A stretch of 64,000 nt of DNA from Spirosoma profusum (GTDB lineage: Bacteria; Bacteroidota; Bacteroidia; Cytophagales; Spirosomataceae), in NCBI RefSeq assembly GCF_014699005.1, contig NZ_JACWZY010000002.1, positions 434,001 to 498,000 of the forward strand, written 5' to 3'. Shown in pieces: positions 7,392 through 15,691 of this stretch. Made by a program: the position numbers and the translations under genes. Numbering within the stretch: position 1 is the first letter of the stretch; each line of letters opens with the position of its first letter. Under the pieces are notes generated by a model. The model was not told the DNA's origin. It saw only the letters and a program-made list of their open reading frames with translations, and did no database searches.

Positions 7392-9278
7392 ATGACGAAT
7401 GACGTAACCATCCGCCCGCATCTTCAGGAAAGCTATTCCGATGTTTACACGCCTGAAGCTCTGGCGGCTCTTTCCGCGCTGGCTCCTTTTAACCGACGTA
7501 TCAAAGAGGTGATGGACACCCGGATGAAGCGCCGGGCACTTCGCCAACAAACTAAAACCCGCATTACGTTCCTCGACCCCGATAGTGTGATTCCCGGAAC
7601 GACCATCCGCGTGCAGGACGCCCGCGATGGGAAATTTGAAGGAGCCGTGATTCCGGCTGATTTACAGCGTCAATGGATTCAGGGAACGGGGCCGGCGGCT
7701 AAACCAAATGCACCTACCGAAAACAGTATTCGGAACGTAGCGTATGCCCTACTGTCGGGTGCCGACGGCTGGATGTTCGATGGTGAAGATGCGCTGGGCC
7801 AAACCGCAACCATGTCGCTCGATAACCAACGCAATCTGAAACTGGCCATTCATAAAGATCCACTTTTCCTGAACGTAGCGCAGCAGGTTGCTACCGAAAT
7901 GAACAAATGGGCTGAGTCATTCTTAGGACGTAGCACAATTACCGATTGGGAAAAACAGCTCGATTTCACGACGAAAATTTTCCGGGCACGCGGGCTTCAT
8001 CTCGATGACCGCCACATCCGTGATGCTGACGGCGTAGCGATGGCCGCTTCCATCGTGGATCTGACGCTCTACGTAGTGAATAATTACCAGGCATTGCAAA
8101 ACGCGGGTTCGTCGATTGTGCTGTATCTGCCTAAAATACAAACGGCCGAAGAAGCCGCTGTCTGGAACGCCCTTCTCAGCGCTCTTGAAAATCATCTGGG
8201 ATTAGCAGAGGGCACAATTAAAGTCTACCTACTGGTCGAGCAACTGGAGGCAACGCATCAATTGATGGAAATTCGGGCGGTTTTGGGTAAGCATTTCGTA
8301 GGTTTTAACACTGGTCGTTGGGATTACATCAATAGCGTATCTGATGCCTTGGCCTGGGATAAAAGCTTCGTCAATCCCAACATCGAAGCCATTACCATGA
8401 CCTATGGCTACATGCGTAATTACGAAGACCGGGTACGTCGGGCGGTCAACACGCCGGACATCAATGGTAATTTTGCGCTATGGCAGGGCGGCATGGAGCC
8501 GAACATTCCGGTAGGCTCCGAAGCGGGCGTATCGGCCAGTATGCAGAAAGCGGTAGCCGGTGCCGAACGGGAACAACGTGAAGGGGCAAGCGGTAAATGG
8601 GTGGCTCACTGGAAAATGGTTCACGTAGTGAGACCGGTTTGGGAGAAAGTGGATCAGGCTAATCAATTAGGCCGCCAATTCCCGCGCCTGACGTACACGC
8701 AACAAGACGCCGACGGGCTGATGCAGCTTGAGCCAGCACCAACCGATATTCGCGGAGCCCGCAACTTACTGAGCGTAGCGCTGCAATACGGTAACGCTTT
8801 TGGGCAGGGAATGCAGGCAGCCGCCCTGAAACCCGCCGACTTCTTCGGAAACGACGATATTCTGTATCTGATGGAAGACATGGCAACAGGTGAAATTCGA
8901 TTGAGCATTCTCTGGGAATGGCTACACAAAGGAGCCGTCCTGACTGAAGCTGACTCTGCGCTGGGCCTCGAAGCCGGTTCGGTTTTTTCAGCCGAACTCT
9001 ATCAGAAATTACTGGACGAAGAGTACGAAAAGTTATTGAAAGCCAGCAGTAAAGATGTCTTCGATGCCTCAAAAACCACTACGTTGCCCATCTCCAGGGA
9101 GATAGCGACTGTGTATGTCTTTAGCGAGATAAAAGCCCCCTGGTTCATCGACTTGCTGAACATCAATCTGAATAACACCGACCTGGCAGAGGCCAAAAAA
9201 CGCATTCAGTTGTACATGGATACGTTAATCAATGACGGGAAACGTATCACGGAAAACCTCGATTTCAAAACAACGTAG
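7392..9278 (+). CDS. Malate synthase-like enzyme (aldolase/citrate lyase superfamily)
   Basis: A TTG at 7329 is in frame, but the ATG at 7392 gives a better start and 628 residues. Several blocks match malate synthase A: GWMFDGEDALG (~126, where AceB has an F.DFEDS motif with metal-binding acid residues), KVYLLVEQLEA, GFNTGRWDYI (~304) and GKWVAHWKMVH (~403, compare DGTWVAHP). Malate synthase makes malate from glyoxylate and acetyl-CoA. This protein is about 100 residues longer than AceB and diverges at several motifs, for example WQGGMEPNIPV in place of MGGM.A.IP. No isocitrate lyase gene is next to it. It may be a true malate synthase or a sister enzyme using another acyl-CoA/2-oxoacid pair. 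Confidence 0.75.
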   Translation: MTNDVTIRPHLQESYSDVYTPEALAALSALAPFNRRIKEVMDTRMKRRALRQQTKTRITFLDPDSVIPGTTIRVQDARDGKFEGAVIPADLQRQWIQGTGPAAKPNAPTENSIRNVAYALLSGADGWMFDGEDALGQTATMSLDNQRNLKLAIHKDPLFLNVAQQVATEMNKWAESFLGRSTITDWEKQLDFTTKIFRARGLHLDDRHIRDADGVAMAASIVDLTLYVVNNYQALQNAGSSIVLYLPKIQTAEEAAVWNALLSALENHLGLAEGTIKVYLLVEQLEATHQLMEIRAVLGKHFVGFNTGRWDYINSVSDALAWDKSFVNPNIEAITMTYGYMRNYEDRVRRAVNTPDINGNFALWQGGMEPNIPVGSEAGVSASMQKAVAGAEREQREGASGKWVAHWKMVHVVRPVWEKVDQANQLGRQFPRLTYTQQDADGLMQLEPAPTDIRGARNLLSVALQYGNAFGQGMQAAALKPADFFGNDDILYLMEDMATGEIRLSILWEWLHKGAVLTEADSALGLEAGSVFSAELYQKLLDEEYEKLLKASSKDVFDASKTTTLPISREIATVYVFSEIKAPWFIDLLNINLNNTDLAEAKKRIQLYMDTLINDGKRITENLDFKTT

Positions 9279-9292
9279 CACAGTTGATACGT

Positions 9293-12013
9293 ATGGTGCG
9301 GGCTAGGCTAATCCTGAGTTGCATTGGACTGATTGGTCTGTTATCCATGACCAGCCAGTACTACGTAGATAAACCTGACGACAATCGGTTTACGCGCGAA
9401 ATACTGGCTGAGAAACTGGACGAGCCAATGGCGCTTGCCCCGCTCGATGATGGGCGCATTTTGTTCATCGAACGAAAAGGCGATATCCACCTCTACAACC
9501 CGGCTACCACCCGCCTGAGTCTGATTGCTACCATACCTGTCAGCACAAAATACACGAATCGGGAAGGGGTGGTACGCGAAGCTGAGGATGGATTGATGGG
9601 AATTGTTCCCGACCCGCAATTTGCTCAGAATCACTGGGTGTATCTGTACTACGCCCAACCAGGCGAACCCGCCCGAAACGTACTGACCCGTTATGAAATG
9701 CGCGGTGATCTACTGGCGATGGAAACCAGAAAAATTCTGCTGGAAATCCCGACACAGCGCGACGAATGCTGCCATACCGGGGGCGGCATGGTGTTCGATA
9801 AAGACGGAAATCTGTGTTTGCTGACGGGCGATAACACCAGCCCTTTCAGCAGTCTGGTGGCTGGATACGCCCCCATCGATGAACGCCCCGAACGTAGTCC
9901 ATGGGATGCTCAAAAATCGGCATCCAACACCGCTGATTTGCGCGGAAAACTCATCAGGATTCATCCAGAACTCGACGGTACATACAAGATTCCACAAGGC
10001 AACCTGTTTCCGATAGGAAATACCAAAGCTCGCCCGGAAATTTACGCGATGGGGCTTCGCAACCCCTGGCGGCTTTCGGTCGATAGTCGAACTGGCTATT
10101 TGTATTGGGGAGAGGTCGGCCCCGATATGAAAGATTCGGTTGGTCTGGGGCCATACGGCTATGATGAATTTAATCAGGCTCGTCGGGCGGGGAATTTTGG
10201 CTGGCCATATGTAGTGGGTAACAACGCAGCTTACTGGGACAGGGATTATGCCACCGGTAAAGCAGGTAAACAGTTTAACCCGGCTAAACTTATCAATGAT
10301 TCGCCCAATAATACAGGTTTGCGGGAGTTGCCACCGGCGCAGAAATCGCTGATCTGGTATTCGTACCGGGCTTCCGACGAGTTTCCGCTCATGGGCAACG
10401 GCGGACGTAGCGCCGTGGGCGGCCCTATTTATCATAAAGCAGATCTTCCCAACGCGCTCCGTCCGTTTCCTGATTATTACGAAGGTAAGTGGCTGATTAC
10501 CGACTTCATGCGCGGCTGGATTATGGCCGTTACGCTGGACGAGCAAAGCAACTACGTATCGATGGAGCGGTTTCTGCCCAACGAGCGTTTCGATAGCCCA
10601 ATCGACATGAAATTTGCGGCCAATGGCGATTTGTATCTGCTGGAATACGGTAGTGCCTGGTTTCGCGGAAACGATAATGCCCGACTGGTACGTATTGAAT
10701 ACAATGCGGGAAATCGGAAACCCGTAGTGCAAGCGTCGGCTGATAAAACGGCTGGAGCTGTCCCGTTGAACGTAGCGTTTTCATCGGCAGGTACCATAGA
10801 TTTTGACCGCGATGCGTTAACCTACGAATGGCAAATCATGACAAAATCTGGCGAACTGGTACAGACGTACTCGACGCCGAATCCAAGCGTTACGTTCGAT
10901 AAGGCCGGTTTGTACACAGCGCGATTAACGGTGACGGATGCCAAAGGCGCGCAAAACAGTAAAACGCTGGACATAAAAGCGGGTAATGAGCCGCCTAACG
11001 TAACGATTAATCTTCAGGGAAATAAAACGTTCTTTACGGTAGGTCAGTCGATTAATTATGACGTAGCAGTAACAGACAAAGAAGATGGCAGTCTGGCGGG
11101 CGGGCAAATTTCTCCTGAACAGGTGTCGGTGAGCATTGATTATCTTCCTGAGAGTTTCGACAAGGTTGCCGTTTCGATGAACCAACGTAGCGTCGATATG
11201 ACTGCTACGTATGCCACGGCACAAAAACTCATTACCGAGAGCGATTGCCGGGCCTGCCACACCATCGACCGGCCATCAGTTGGACCGACGTACCAACGTA
11301 TCGCTCAGAAATACAAAGGTGATCCGAACGCCGTTGAACGCTTGTCCCGGAAAGTTATTACTGGGGGAAGTGGAGTTTGGGGTGAAGCGACCATGAGTGC
11401 CCATCCCCAACTTTCTCAGGCGGATGCGTCTACTATTGTTACGTATATTCTCAGCCTGTCTGATGAGCCGAAGTCGGTGAAGTCGTTACCGGTGTCGGGC
11501 AATTATACGCTCAACATTCCCACGAGCCAATCCAGCAAAGGTGTTTTTATCATTCGGGCGGCTTATTCAGACAGAGGAACGCCATCCCTGCCTCCCATCT
11601 CGACCGAAAAGTTGGTGATGCTACGTAGTCCGGTACTTTTCCCCGAGCAGGCTGACTCTTCGAAAGGAACTGAACGTATTACCGATCAAAACCGCCCGTT
11701 CTATCTGGTAGGATCTGGAGCGTACCTAGGTTATTTCAAACTGGATATGACTGGTATAAAACAGATTGACGTAGCAGCTCAGGTACCTGGCCGGGCCGAT
11801 GCCACTGGAGGAACTATCGAGGTGCGGCTGGATTCGCCAACAGGCAAGTTGATTGGCGAAACGGCTGTTACGTCAAATACGGGGCAGGGTTCAGCGAAAA
11901 TAGTTAACGTAGCACCTACAGATAGTATGCATGACGTTTATTTTGTGGGTAAGAATCCGGCGGCACGATCCAATCAGGTTCTGGTTCAGGTAACATCTGT
12001 TACATTCAAATAG
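9293..12013 (+). CDS. Secreted GSDH-like sugar dehydrogenase with PKD, cytochrome c and CBM6-like domains
   Basis: The ATG at 9293 is preferred over the TTG at 9284 because it begins a signal peptide (MVRARLILSCIGLIGLLSMTS). Residues ~30-470 form a glucose/sorbosone dehydrogenase-type propeller (HTGGGMVFDKDGN, EIYAMGLRNPWRLSVD, GGPIYHKADLP). A PKD domain follows at ~480-565 (PLNVAFSSAGTIDFDRDALTYEW). A class I cytochrome c domain has the haem motif CRACH at ~652 and a likely axial Met in GEATMSAHP. The C-terminal ~130 residues resemble a CBM6/lectin-like beta-sandwich. Such periplasmic enzymes oxidise sugars with PQQ and pass electrons to the attached cytochrome. It is 906 residues, typical for Bacteroidota fusions. 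Confidence 0.85.
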   Translation: MVRARLILSCIGLIGLLSMTSQYYVDKPDDNRFTREILAEKLDEPMALAPLDDGRILFIERKGDIHLYNPATTRLSLIATIPVSTKYTNREGVVREAEDGLMGIVPDPQFAQNHWVYLYYAQPGEPARNVLTRYEMRGDLLAMETRKILLEIPTQRDECCHTGGGMVFDKDGNLCLLTGDNTSPFSSLVAGYAPIDERPERSPWDAQKSASNTADLRGKLIRIHPELDGTYKIPQGNLFPIGNTKARPEIYAMGLRNPWRLSVDSRTGYLYWGEVGPDMKDSVGLGPYGYDEFNQARRAGNFGWPYVVGNNAAYWDRDYATGKAGKQFNPAKLINDSPNNTGLRELPPAQKSLIWYSYRASDEFPLMGNGGRSAVGGPIYHKADLPNALRPFPDYYEGKWLITDFMRGWIMAVTLDEQSNYVSMERFLPNERFDSPIDMKFAANGDLYLLEYGSAWFRGNDNARLVRIEYNAGNRKPVVQASADKTAGAVPLNVAFSSAGTIDFDRDALTYEWQIMTKSGELVQTYSTPNPSVTFDKAGLYTARLTVTDAKGAQNSKTLDIKAGNEPPNVTINLQGNKTFFTVGQSINYDVAVTDKEDGSLAGGQISPEQVSVSIDYLPESFDKVAVSMNQRSVDMTATYATAQKLITESDCRACHTIDRPSVGPTYQRIAQKYKGDPNAVERLSRKVITGGSGVWGEATMSAHPQLSQADASTIVTYILSLSDEPKSVKSLPVSGNYTLNIPTSQSSKGVFIIRAAYSDRGTPSLPPISTEKLVMLRSPVLFPEQADSSKGTERITDQNRPFYLVGSGAYLGYFKLDMTGIKQIDVAAQVPGRADATGGTIEVRLDSPTGKLIGETAVTSNTGQGSAKIVNVAPTDSMHDVYFVGKNPAARSNQVLVQVTSVTFK

Positions 12014-12060
12014 GGAGGGAGTATATTTGACTCCTCGAAAATAATCCCCAAATGAGCATT

Positions 12061-12150
12061 TTTTGTCATTCTGACGAAGGAAGGATCTTAAGGTTTCCAC
12101 ACTCACATGTAAGGAAACTTTAAGATTCTTCCTTCGTCAGAATGACAAAA
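12061..12150. repeat. REP-like palindrome, GACGAAGGAAG family, copy 4
   Basis: Arms at about 12061-12098 and 12112-12150 share TTTTGTCATTCTGACGAAGGA; an AAGTTTCC-like inner part adds to the stem. It sits between two converging genes (the sugar dehydrogenase ending at 12013 and the oxidase ending at 12176), where a bidirectional terminator would be expected. Confidence 0.82.
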
Positions 12151-12175
12151 GGCCCCGTTTAAACAGCTTTAGGCG

Positions 12176-13423
12176 CTAAGAGAATCGCTCCGGATCAAAC
12201 GCCGAGATTTCCATACTGTCGACTTTGTCGTTCACTAGTTCACTGACCAGTTCGCCTGTGGCTGGCCCTAAACTCAGTCCCATCATGCCGTGACCAGTTG
12301 CTACAATAACATTGTCGTAGTGGGCCATTTTACCAATGTACGGCAACCCATCGGGCGAGCAGGGACGTAACCCCCGCCAGACTTTTTCTACGGAAGGCAT
12401 CTCGACGGTAATATCCGGGTAGTAATTATTGATTGACGACACGATGCCTCGCACCCGGTTCATATTCAGGCTCATATCTGTACCAGCCACTTCGAGCGTA
12501 CCGGCAAACCGGAGATCGTGGCCCATAGGCGTAGCGGTAGCGCGTGCTTCGAGCATTATGGCCGGAATGCGGACGTTACGTTGTGCATTACGTAACATGA
12601 AACTATACCCTTTGCCGCCCTGTAGAGACAGATTCAATCCTAGCTGCCCGGTAATTTCCGGCGACCAGGCCCCACCCGCAATCACAACCGCATCTACGTC
12701 AACAGAACCTTGTTCCGTCTGAATCGACTGAACCTTTGAATCAGTTTTACCGAAACCAAGTACGTGCCGATTTTCTAAAATTGTAGCCCCCACTTTACGC
12801 AGGTGAGCCAGCAACGACTTGATTAATTCGGTAGGATTCAGATGGGCGTCGCCGGGAAAGAGAATGCCTCCTCGAACGTCTACGCGCGTGTCGGGTTCGA
12901 GGTCCTGCACTTGCTGGCTGGTGAGTATCTGTGCTTCAATACCTGCTCGGTTCGCTACGTCGGCCTCTTCGGCCATCTCGTGTTCGGCGGAGGCTGTTTT
13001 GTACAGCATAAACAGACCCCGTTCCTGCCATTCAAATTCCAGATCACCGTTGGCGGCTAAATCCTGATAAAGTGTTTTACTCAGCAAACTCAGGTCACGT
13101 AGCGCCGGAATCGAACGTTGCACGTGGGCGTCGTTGGCGTGTCGGTAAAAGAGCCATCCCCAGCGTACTAAATCCAGATTCAATCGGGGTTTGACATAGA
13201 ACGGGCTGGTCGATTTGAGCATCCAGCGCATGCCTTTAGCAATCATGCCCGGCTGCGCCAGTGGTATAATATGACTGGGTACAATCATTCCCGCATTCCC
13301 GAACGAACAGCCATCGGCGATGGTATCCCTATCGAAAACCGTTACCTGATGTCCCGCCTTTTGCAGGTAATACGCCGAACAAAGTCCGACAATACCGCCA
13401 CCAATAATTCCAACGTGTGACAT
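12176..13423 (-). CDS. FAD-dependent D-amino acid (D-hydroxyproline) dehydrogenase
   Basis: This 415-residue flavoprotein of the DAO/DadA family starts with the FAD-binding motif HVGIIGGGIVGLCSAYYL and DRDTIADGCSFGNAGMI. The C-terminal RPCSPDGLPYIG and ATGHGMMGLSLGPATGELV are typical of DadA. DadA proteins oxidise D-amino acids to imino acids in the membrane electron chain. Here the next two genes upstream on the same strand are a hydroxyproline epimerase and a DHDPS-family deaminase, so the likely substrate is cis-4-hydroxy-D-proline, yielding 1-pyrroline-4-hydroxy-2-carboxylate. The function is set by context and family together. Confidence 0.88.
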   Translation of the reverse strand: MSHVGIIGGGIVGLCSAYYLQKAGHQVTVFDRDTIADGCSFGNAGMIVPSHIIPLAQPGMIAKGMRWMLKSTSPFYVKPRLNLDLVRWGWLFYRHANDAHVQRSIPALRDLSLLSKTLYQDLAANGDLEFEWQERGLFMLYKTASAEHEMAEEADVANRAGIEAQILTSQQVQDLEPDTRVDVRGGILFPGDAHLNPTELIKSLLAHLRKVGATILENRHVLGFGKTDSKVQSIQTEQGSVDVDAVVIAGGAWSPEITGQLGLNLSLQGGKGYSFMLRNAQRNVRIPAIMLEARATATPMGHDLRFAGTLEVAGTDMSLNMNRVRGIVSSINNYYPDITVEMPSVEKVWRGLRPCSPDGLPYIGKMAHYDNVIVATGHGMMGLSLGPATGELVSELVNDKVDSMEISAFDPERFS

Positions 13424-13505
13424 TTTACAATGAGTGATGAGTGATGAACGATAAGTGATGAGTTGGCTGACGCATTCTATTCATCACTCATCGTTCATCG
13501 CTACT
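13424..13505. repeat. Imperfect palindrome built on GATGAGTGATGA words
   Basis: Arms near 13440-13462 and 13481-13502 pair AGTGATGAACGATAAGTGATGA with its inverted form. It fills the gap between the dehydrogenase start and the epimerase stop inside the hydroxyproline operon. It is a different family from the GACGAAGGAAG element in the next gap. The arms consist of degenerate repeats of GATGA. Confidence 0.6.
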
Positions 13506-14510
13506 TTAGATGACCTGAAATCCGTGAATGTATGGATCGTCATCGTCCAGAATAAGGTGGTTATAGCCGTGAATACGTGCCCACCCTTCAATGCTTGGAA
13601 CAATAGCCGGAACGCCAGCCAACTCGGTTTCGGCTTCGATACGTCCGTTGAAAATCGAACCGATGATGCTTTCGTGGACAAATACGTCGCCGGGTTTTAG
13701 GAACCCTTTTGCGTAGCGCTGCGCCATACGAGCAGACGTACCGGTGCCGCAGGGCGAGCGGTCGATGGCTTTGTCGCCGTAAAAGACCGCGTTACGTGCC
13801 GATGATGTTTCTTTCAACGGTTTTCCGGCCCAAAGAATATGGCTCAGGCCGTTAATGGTTGGGTTTTCGGGATGAACAAACGTGTACTGTTCATTCATCC
13901 GCTGCCGCATCACTCTGGCCCAGCCGATGAGTTGTTCGCCTTTGTAATGCTCCAGTCCGGGGAAGTTCGGTTGCTGGTCGACGATTGCGTAGAAGTTACC
14001 GCCGTACGCTACGTCCACCGTTAACGTACCCAAATCCGGGCATTCGACGGTTAGGCCTTCTGCCGCCAGATACGACTTGATGTTGGTGATTTTTACGGAC
14101 GTTACTTTCTTGCCTTCCTGAACGTATTCGGCACGTACCAGACCCGCCGGAACTTCCAGATTCAGTACGCCCGGCGTTTTCGGCCTAATCAGATTCTGCT
14201 CGATAGCGACTGTTACGGTGCCAATGGTTCCGTGACCGCACATCGGCAGACAACCCGACGTTTCGATGAACAACACACCCGCATCGTTGGCCGGATTGGT
14301 GGGCGGATAGAGAATGCTTCCTGACATCATATCGTGACCACGAGGCTCAAACATCAGGCCGGTACGTATCCAGTCGTATTCGCGCAGGAAATGCTGCCGC
14401 TTTTCGCTCATGGTTTCGCCCTGCAAAAACGGAATGCTGCCTCCCGTTACTACACGTACCGGATTGCCGCATGTATGCGCATCGATACAGAAAAAATGGT
14501 ACTCAGCCAT
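13506..14510 (-). CDS. 4-hydroxyproline 2-epimerase (proline racemase family)
   Basis: This enzyme converts trans-4-hydroxy-L-proline to cis-4-hydroxy-D-proline. The start is taken at the ATG at 14510 (MAEYHFFCIDAHTCGNPVR), the standard family N-terminus; an upstream ATG at 14534 adds eight unconserved residues. Both catalytic cysteines are present: GCLPMCGHGTIG (~86) and DRSPCGTGTSARMA (~240). The second Cys, rather than Thr, marks an epimerase and not the dehydratase branch. HTCGNPVRVVTGG is the conserved N-terminal motif. It lies between the D-hydroxyproline dehydrogenase and the deaminase, on the same strand. Confidence 0.93.
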   Translation of the reverse strand: MAEYHFFCIDAHTCGNPVRVVTGGSIPFLQGETMSEKRQHFLREYDWIRTGLMFEPRGHDMMSGSILYPPTNPANDAGVLFIETSGCLPMCGHGTIGTVTVAIEQNLIRPKTPGVLNLEVPAGLVRAEYVQEGKKVTSVKITNIKSYLAAEGLTVECPDLGTLTVDVAYGGNFYAIVDQQPNFPGLEHYKGEQLIGWARVMRQRMNEQYTFVHPENPTINGLSHILWAGKPLKETSSARNAVFYGDKAIDRSPCGTGTSARMAQRYAKGFLKPGDVFVHESIIGSIFNGRIEAETELAGVPAIVPSIEGWARIHGYNHLILDDDDPYIHGFQVI

Positions 14511-14563
14511 TTTATGGGTATGATTAATGAACAATGGTCCGATTGGTGGAATACGTAGCGATG

Positions 14564-14622
14564 ATTTTTGTCATGCTGACGAAGGAAGCATCTTAAAGTT
14601 TCCTTCGTCAGCATGACAAAAA
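14564..14622. repeat. REP-like palindrome, GACGAAGGAAG family, copy 5 (short form)
   Basis: Arms 14564-14587 and 14600-14622 share ATTTTTGTCATGCTGACGAAGGA. Only about 12 bases separate them, so this is the smallest copy in the window; the inner part of the right arm seems deleted. It lies in the gap between the epimerase and the deaminase within the operon, so it does not appear to block expression. Confidence 0.8.
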
Positions 14623-14647
14623 TGCGCTGTCATTTCCTTCGTACTAA

Positions 14648-15559
14648 TTACGCTACGTTCAAAACGGGCCGTTTTGCCAGGGCTGTTTGAATAATGTTCA
14701 GTACGTGTTCGCGTTCGGCGCCAATTAGTGGTAGGCGAGGGGCACGCACGTATTCTGAACCCAAACCTGTAGCGGTAGCAGCCAGTTTGATGTACTGCAC
14801 CAGTTTTGGGTGAATGTCCAGTTCGAGCAGCGGCATGAACCAACGATAGATTTCCAATGCTTCGGTCACCTGACCCGCTTTGGCGAGATCGTAAATAGCC
14901 ACCGTTTCGGTTGGGAACGCATCGACCAGTCCACCAACCCAGCCGTCGCAGCCCAGCAATAAAGCTTCCAGCGCCAACGTATCGACACCGCCCAGCAACT
15001 TGAAACGGTCGCCAAACGCATTGCGCATTCGTGTTACGTTGGTTAGGTCGCGAGTCGATTCCTTTACGGCCTGAATATTAGGAAGTTCGGCTAATTCCTC
15101 GAACATGGCAACGGTCGTCATGATTTTATAATCGTACGGATTATTATAAATCATGATCGGCAGTGAGGTTTCCTGCGCCACAGCCTTGAAGAACGTAACG
15201 GTTTCACGCGAGTCGGCTGGGTAGCGCATGGGCGGGAGGAGCATCAGACCGTCGGCACCGTTGGCCTCAGCTTCTTTGGCGCCGGCAATGGCCTGTTTAG
15301 TAGCCTGTTCGGCGATGTTGATCACCACCGGTACGTTGCCGCCAGATACCGCTAAAGCCGACTTCAGGAGTTCAATCTTCTCGGCGTTCAGTAACGTACT
15401 GGCTTCGCCCAGCGAACCGCCAATGATGAAGCCATGCACACCCGCTTCCAGTTGCGCGTTAAGATTCTTTTCGAAAAGAGGCAAATCGAGCTGATCATCA
15501 GCCGTAAAAGGAGTCAGCAGGGCCGGATAAACACCTTCCCATTGTACTGATACGTTCAT
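14648..15559 (-). CDS. 1-pyrroline-4-hydroxy-2-carboxylate deaminase (DHDPS/NAL family)
   Basis: This 303-residue class I aldolase-fold protein has the family signatures GGSLGEASTLL (~45), the tyrosine-containing IMIYNNPYDYKI (~140) and the Schiff-base lysine in IQAVKESTRDL (~168). DHDPS-family proteins include dihydrodipicolinate synthase, sialic acid lyase and hydroxyproline-pathway deaminases. Its place next to a 4-hydroxyproline epimerase and a D-amino acid dehydrogenase points to the deaminase that yields 2-oxoglutarate semialdehyde. It starts 132 bases from the divergent AraC regulator, so the region between them probably holds the operon promoter. Confidence 0.85.
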   Translation of the reverse strand: MNVSVQWEGVYPALLTPFTADDQLDLPLFEKNLNAQLEAGVHGFIIGGSLGEASTLLNAEKIELLKSALAVSGGNVPVVINIAEQATKQAIAGAKEAEANGADGLMLLPPMRYPADSRETVTFFKAVAQETSLPIMIYNNPYDYKIMTTVAMFEELAELPNIQAVKESTRDLTNVTRMRNAFGDRFKLLGGVDTLALEALLLGCDGWVGGLVDAFPTETVAIYDLAKAGQVTEALEIYRWFMPLLELDIHPKLVQYIKLAATATGLGSEYVRAPRLPLIGAEREHVLNIIQTALAKRPVLNVA

Positions 15560-15691
15560 GGAGAAAATTACTTTTAGGATGAATCAGAATTGATTATCAA
15601 AAATACAATATTCTTTTATCGGCGTTTTGATGGAGATTAACGAATTCTGGTATTATTTTCACTAATTGATCACAAAGTATCCAGAATTATA
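15560..15691. promoter_or_regulatory. Divergent promoter region, hydroxyproline operon / AraC regulator
   Basis: This 132-bp AT-rich gap separates the - strand operon (deaminase first) from the + strand AraC gene. Its position makes it the likely operator for the regulator. It includes the partly self-similar stretches TCTGGTATTATTTTCACTAA and CAGAATTATAGTG; no firm binding site can be defined by eye. Confidence 0.5.

Noticed and set aside
9710..10732. Long open frame of 340 codons on the - strand, antisense to the sugar dehydrogenase
   Set aside because: It has no recognisable domain or signal, and the + strand frame has clear conserved motifs throughout; it is a shadow of codon use.
13455..13700. 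Small + strand gene of 81 codons
   Set aside because: It overlaps the epimerase gene on the other strand and begins within a palindrome; no conserved features.
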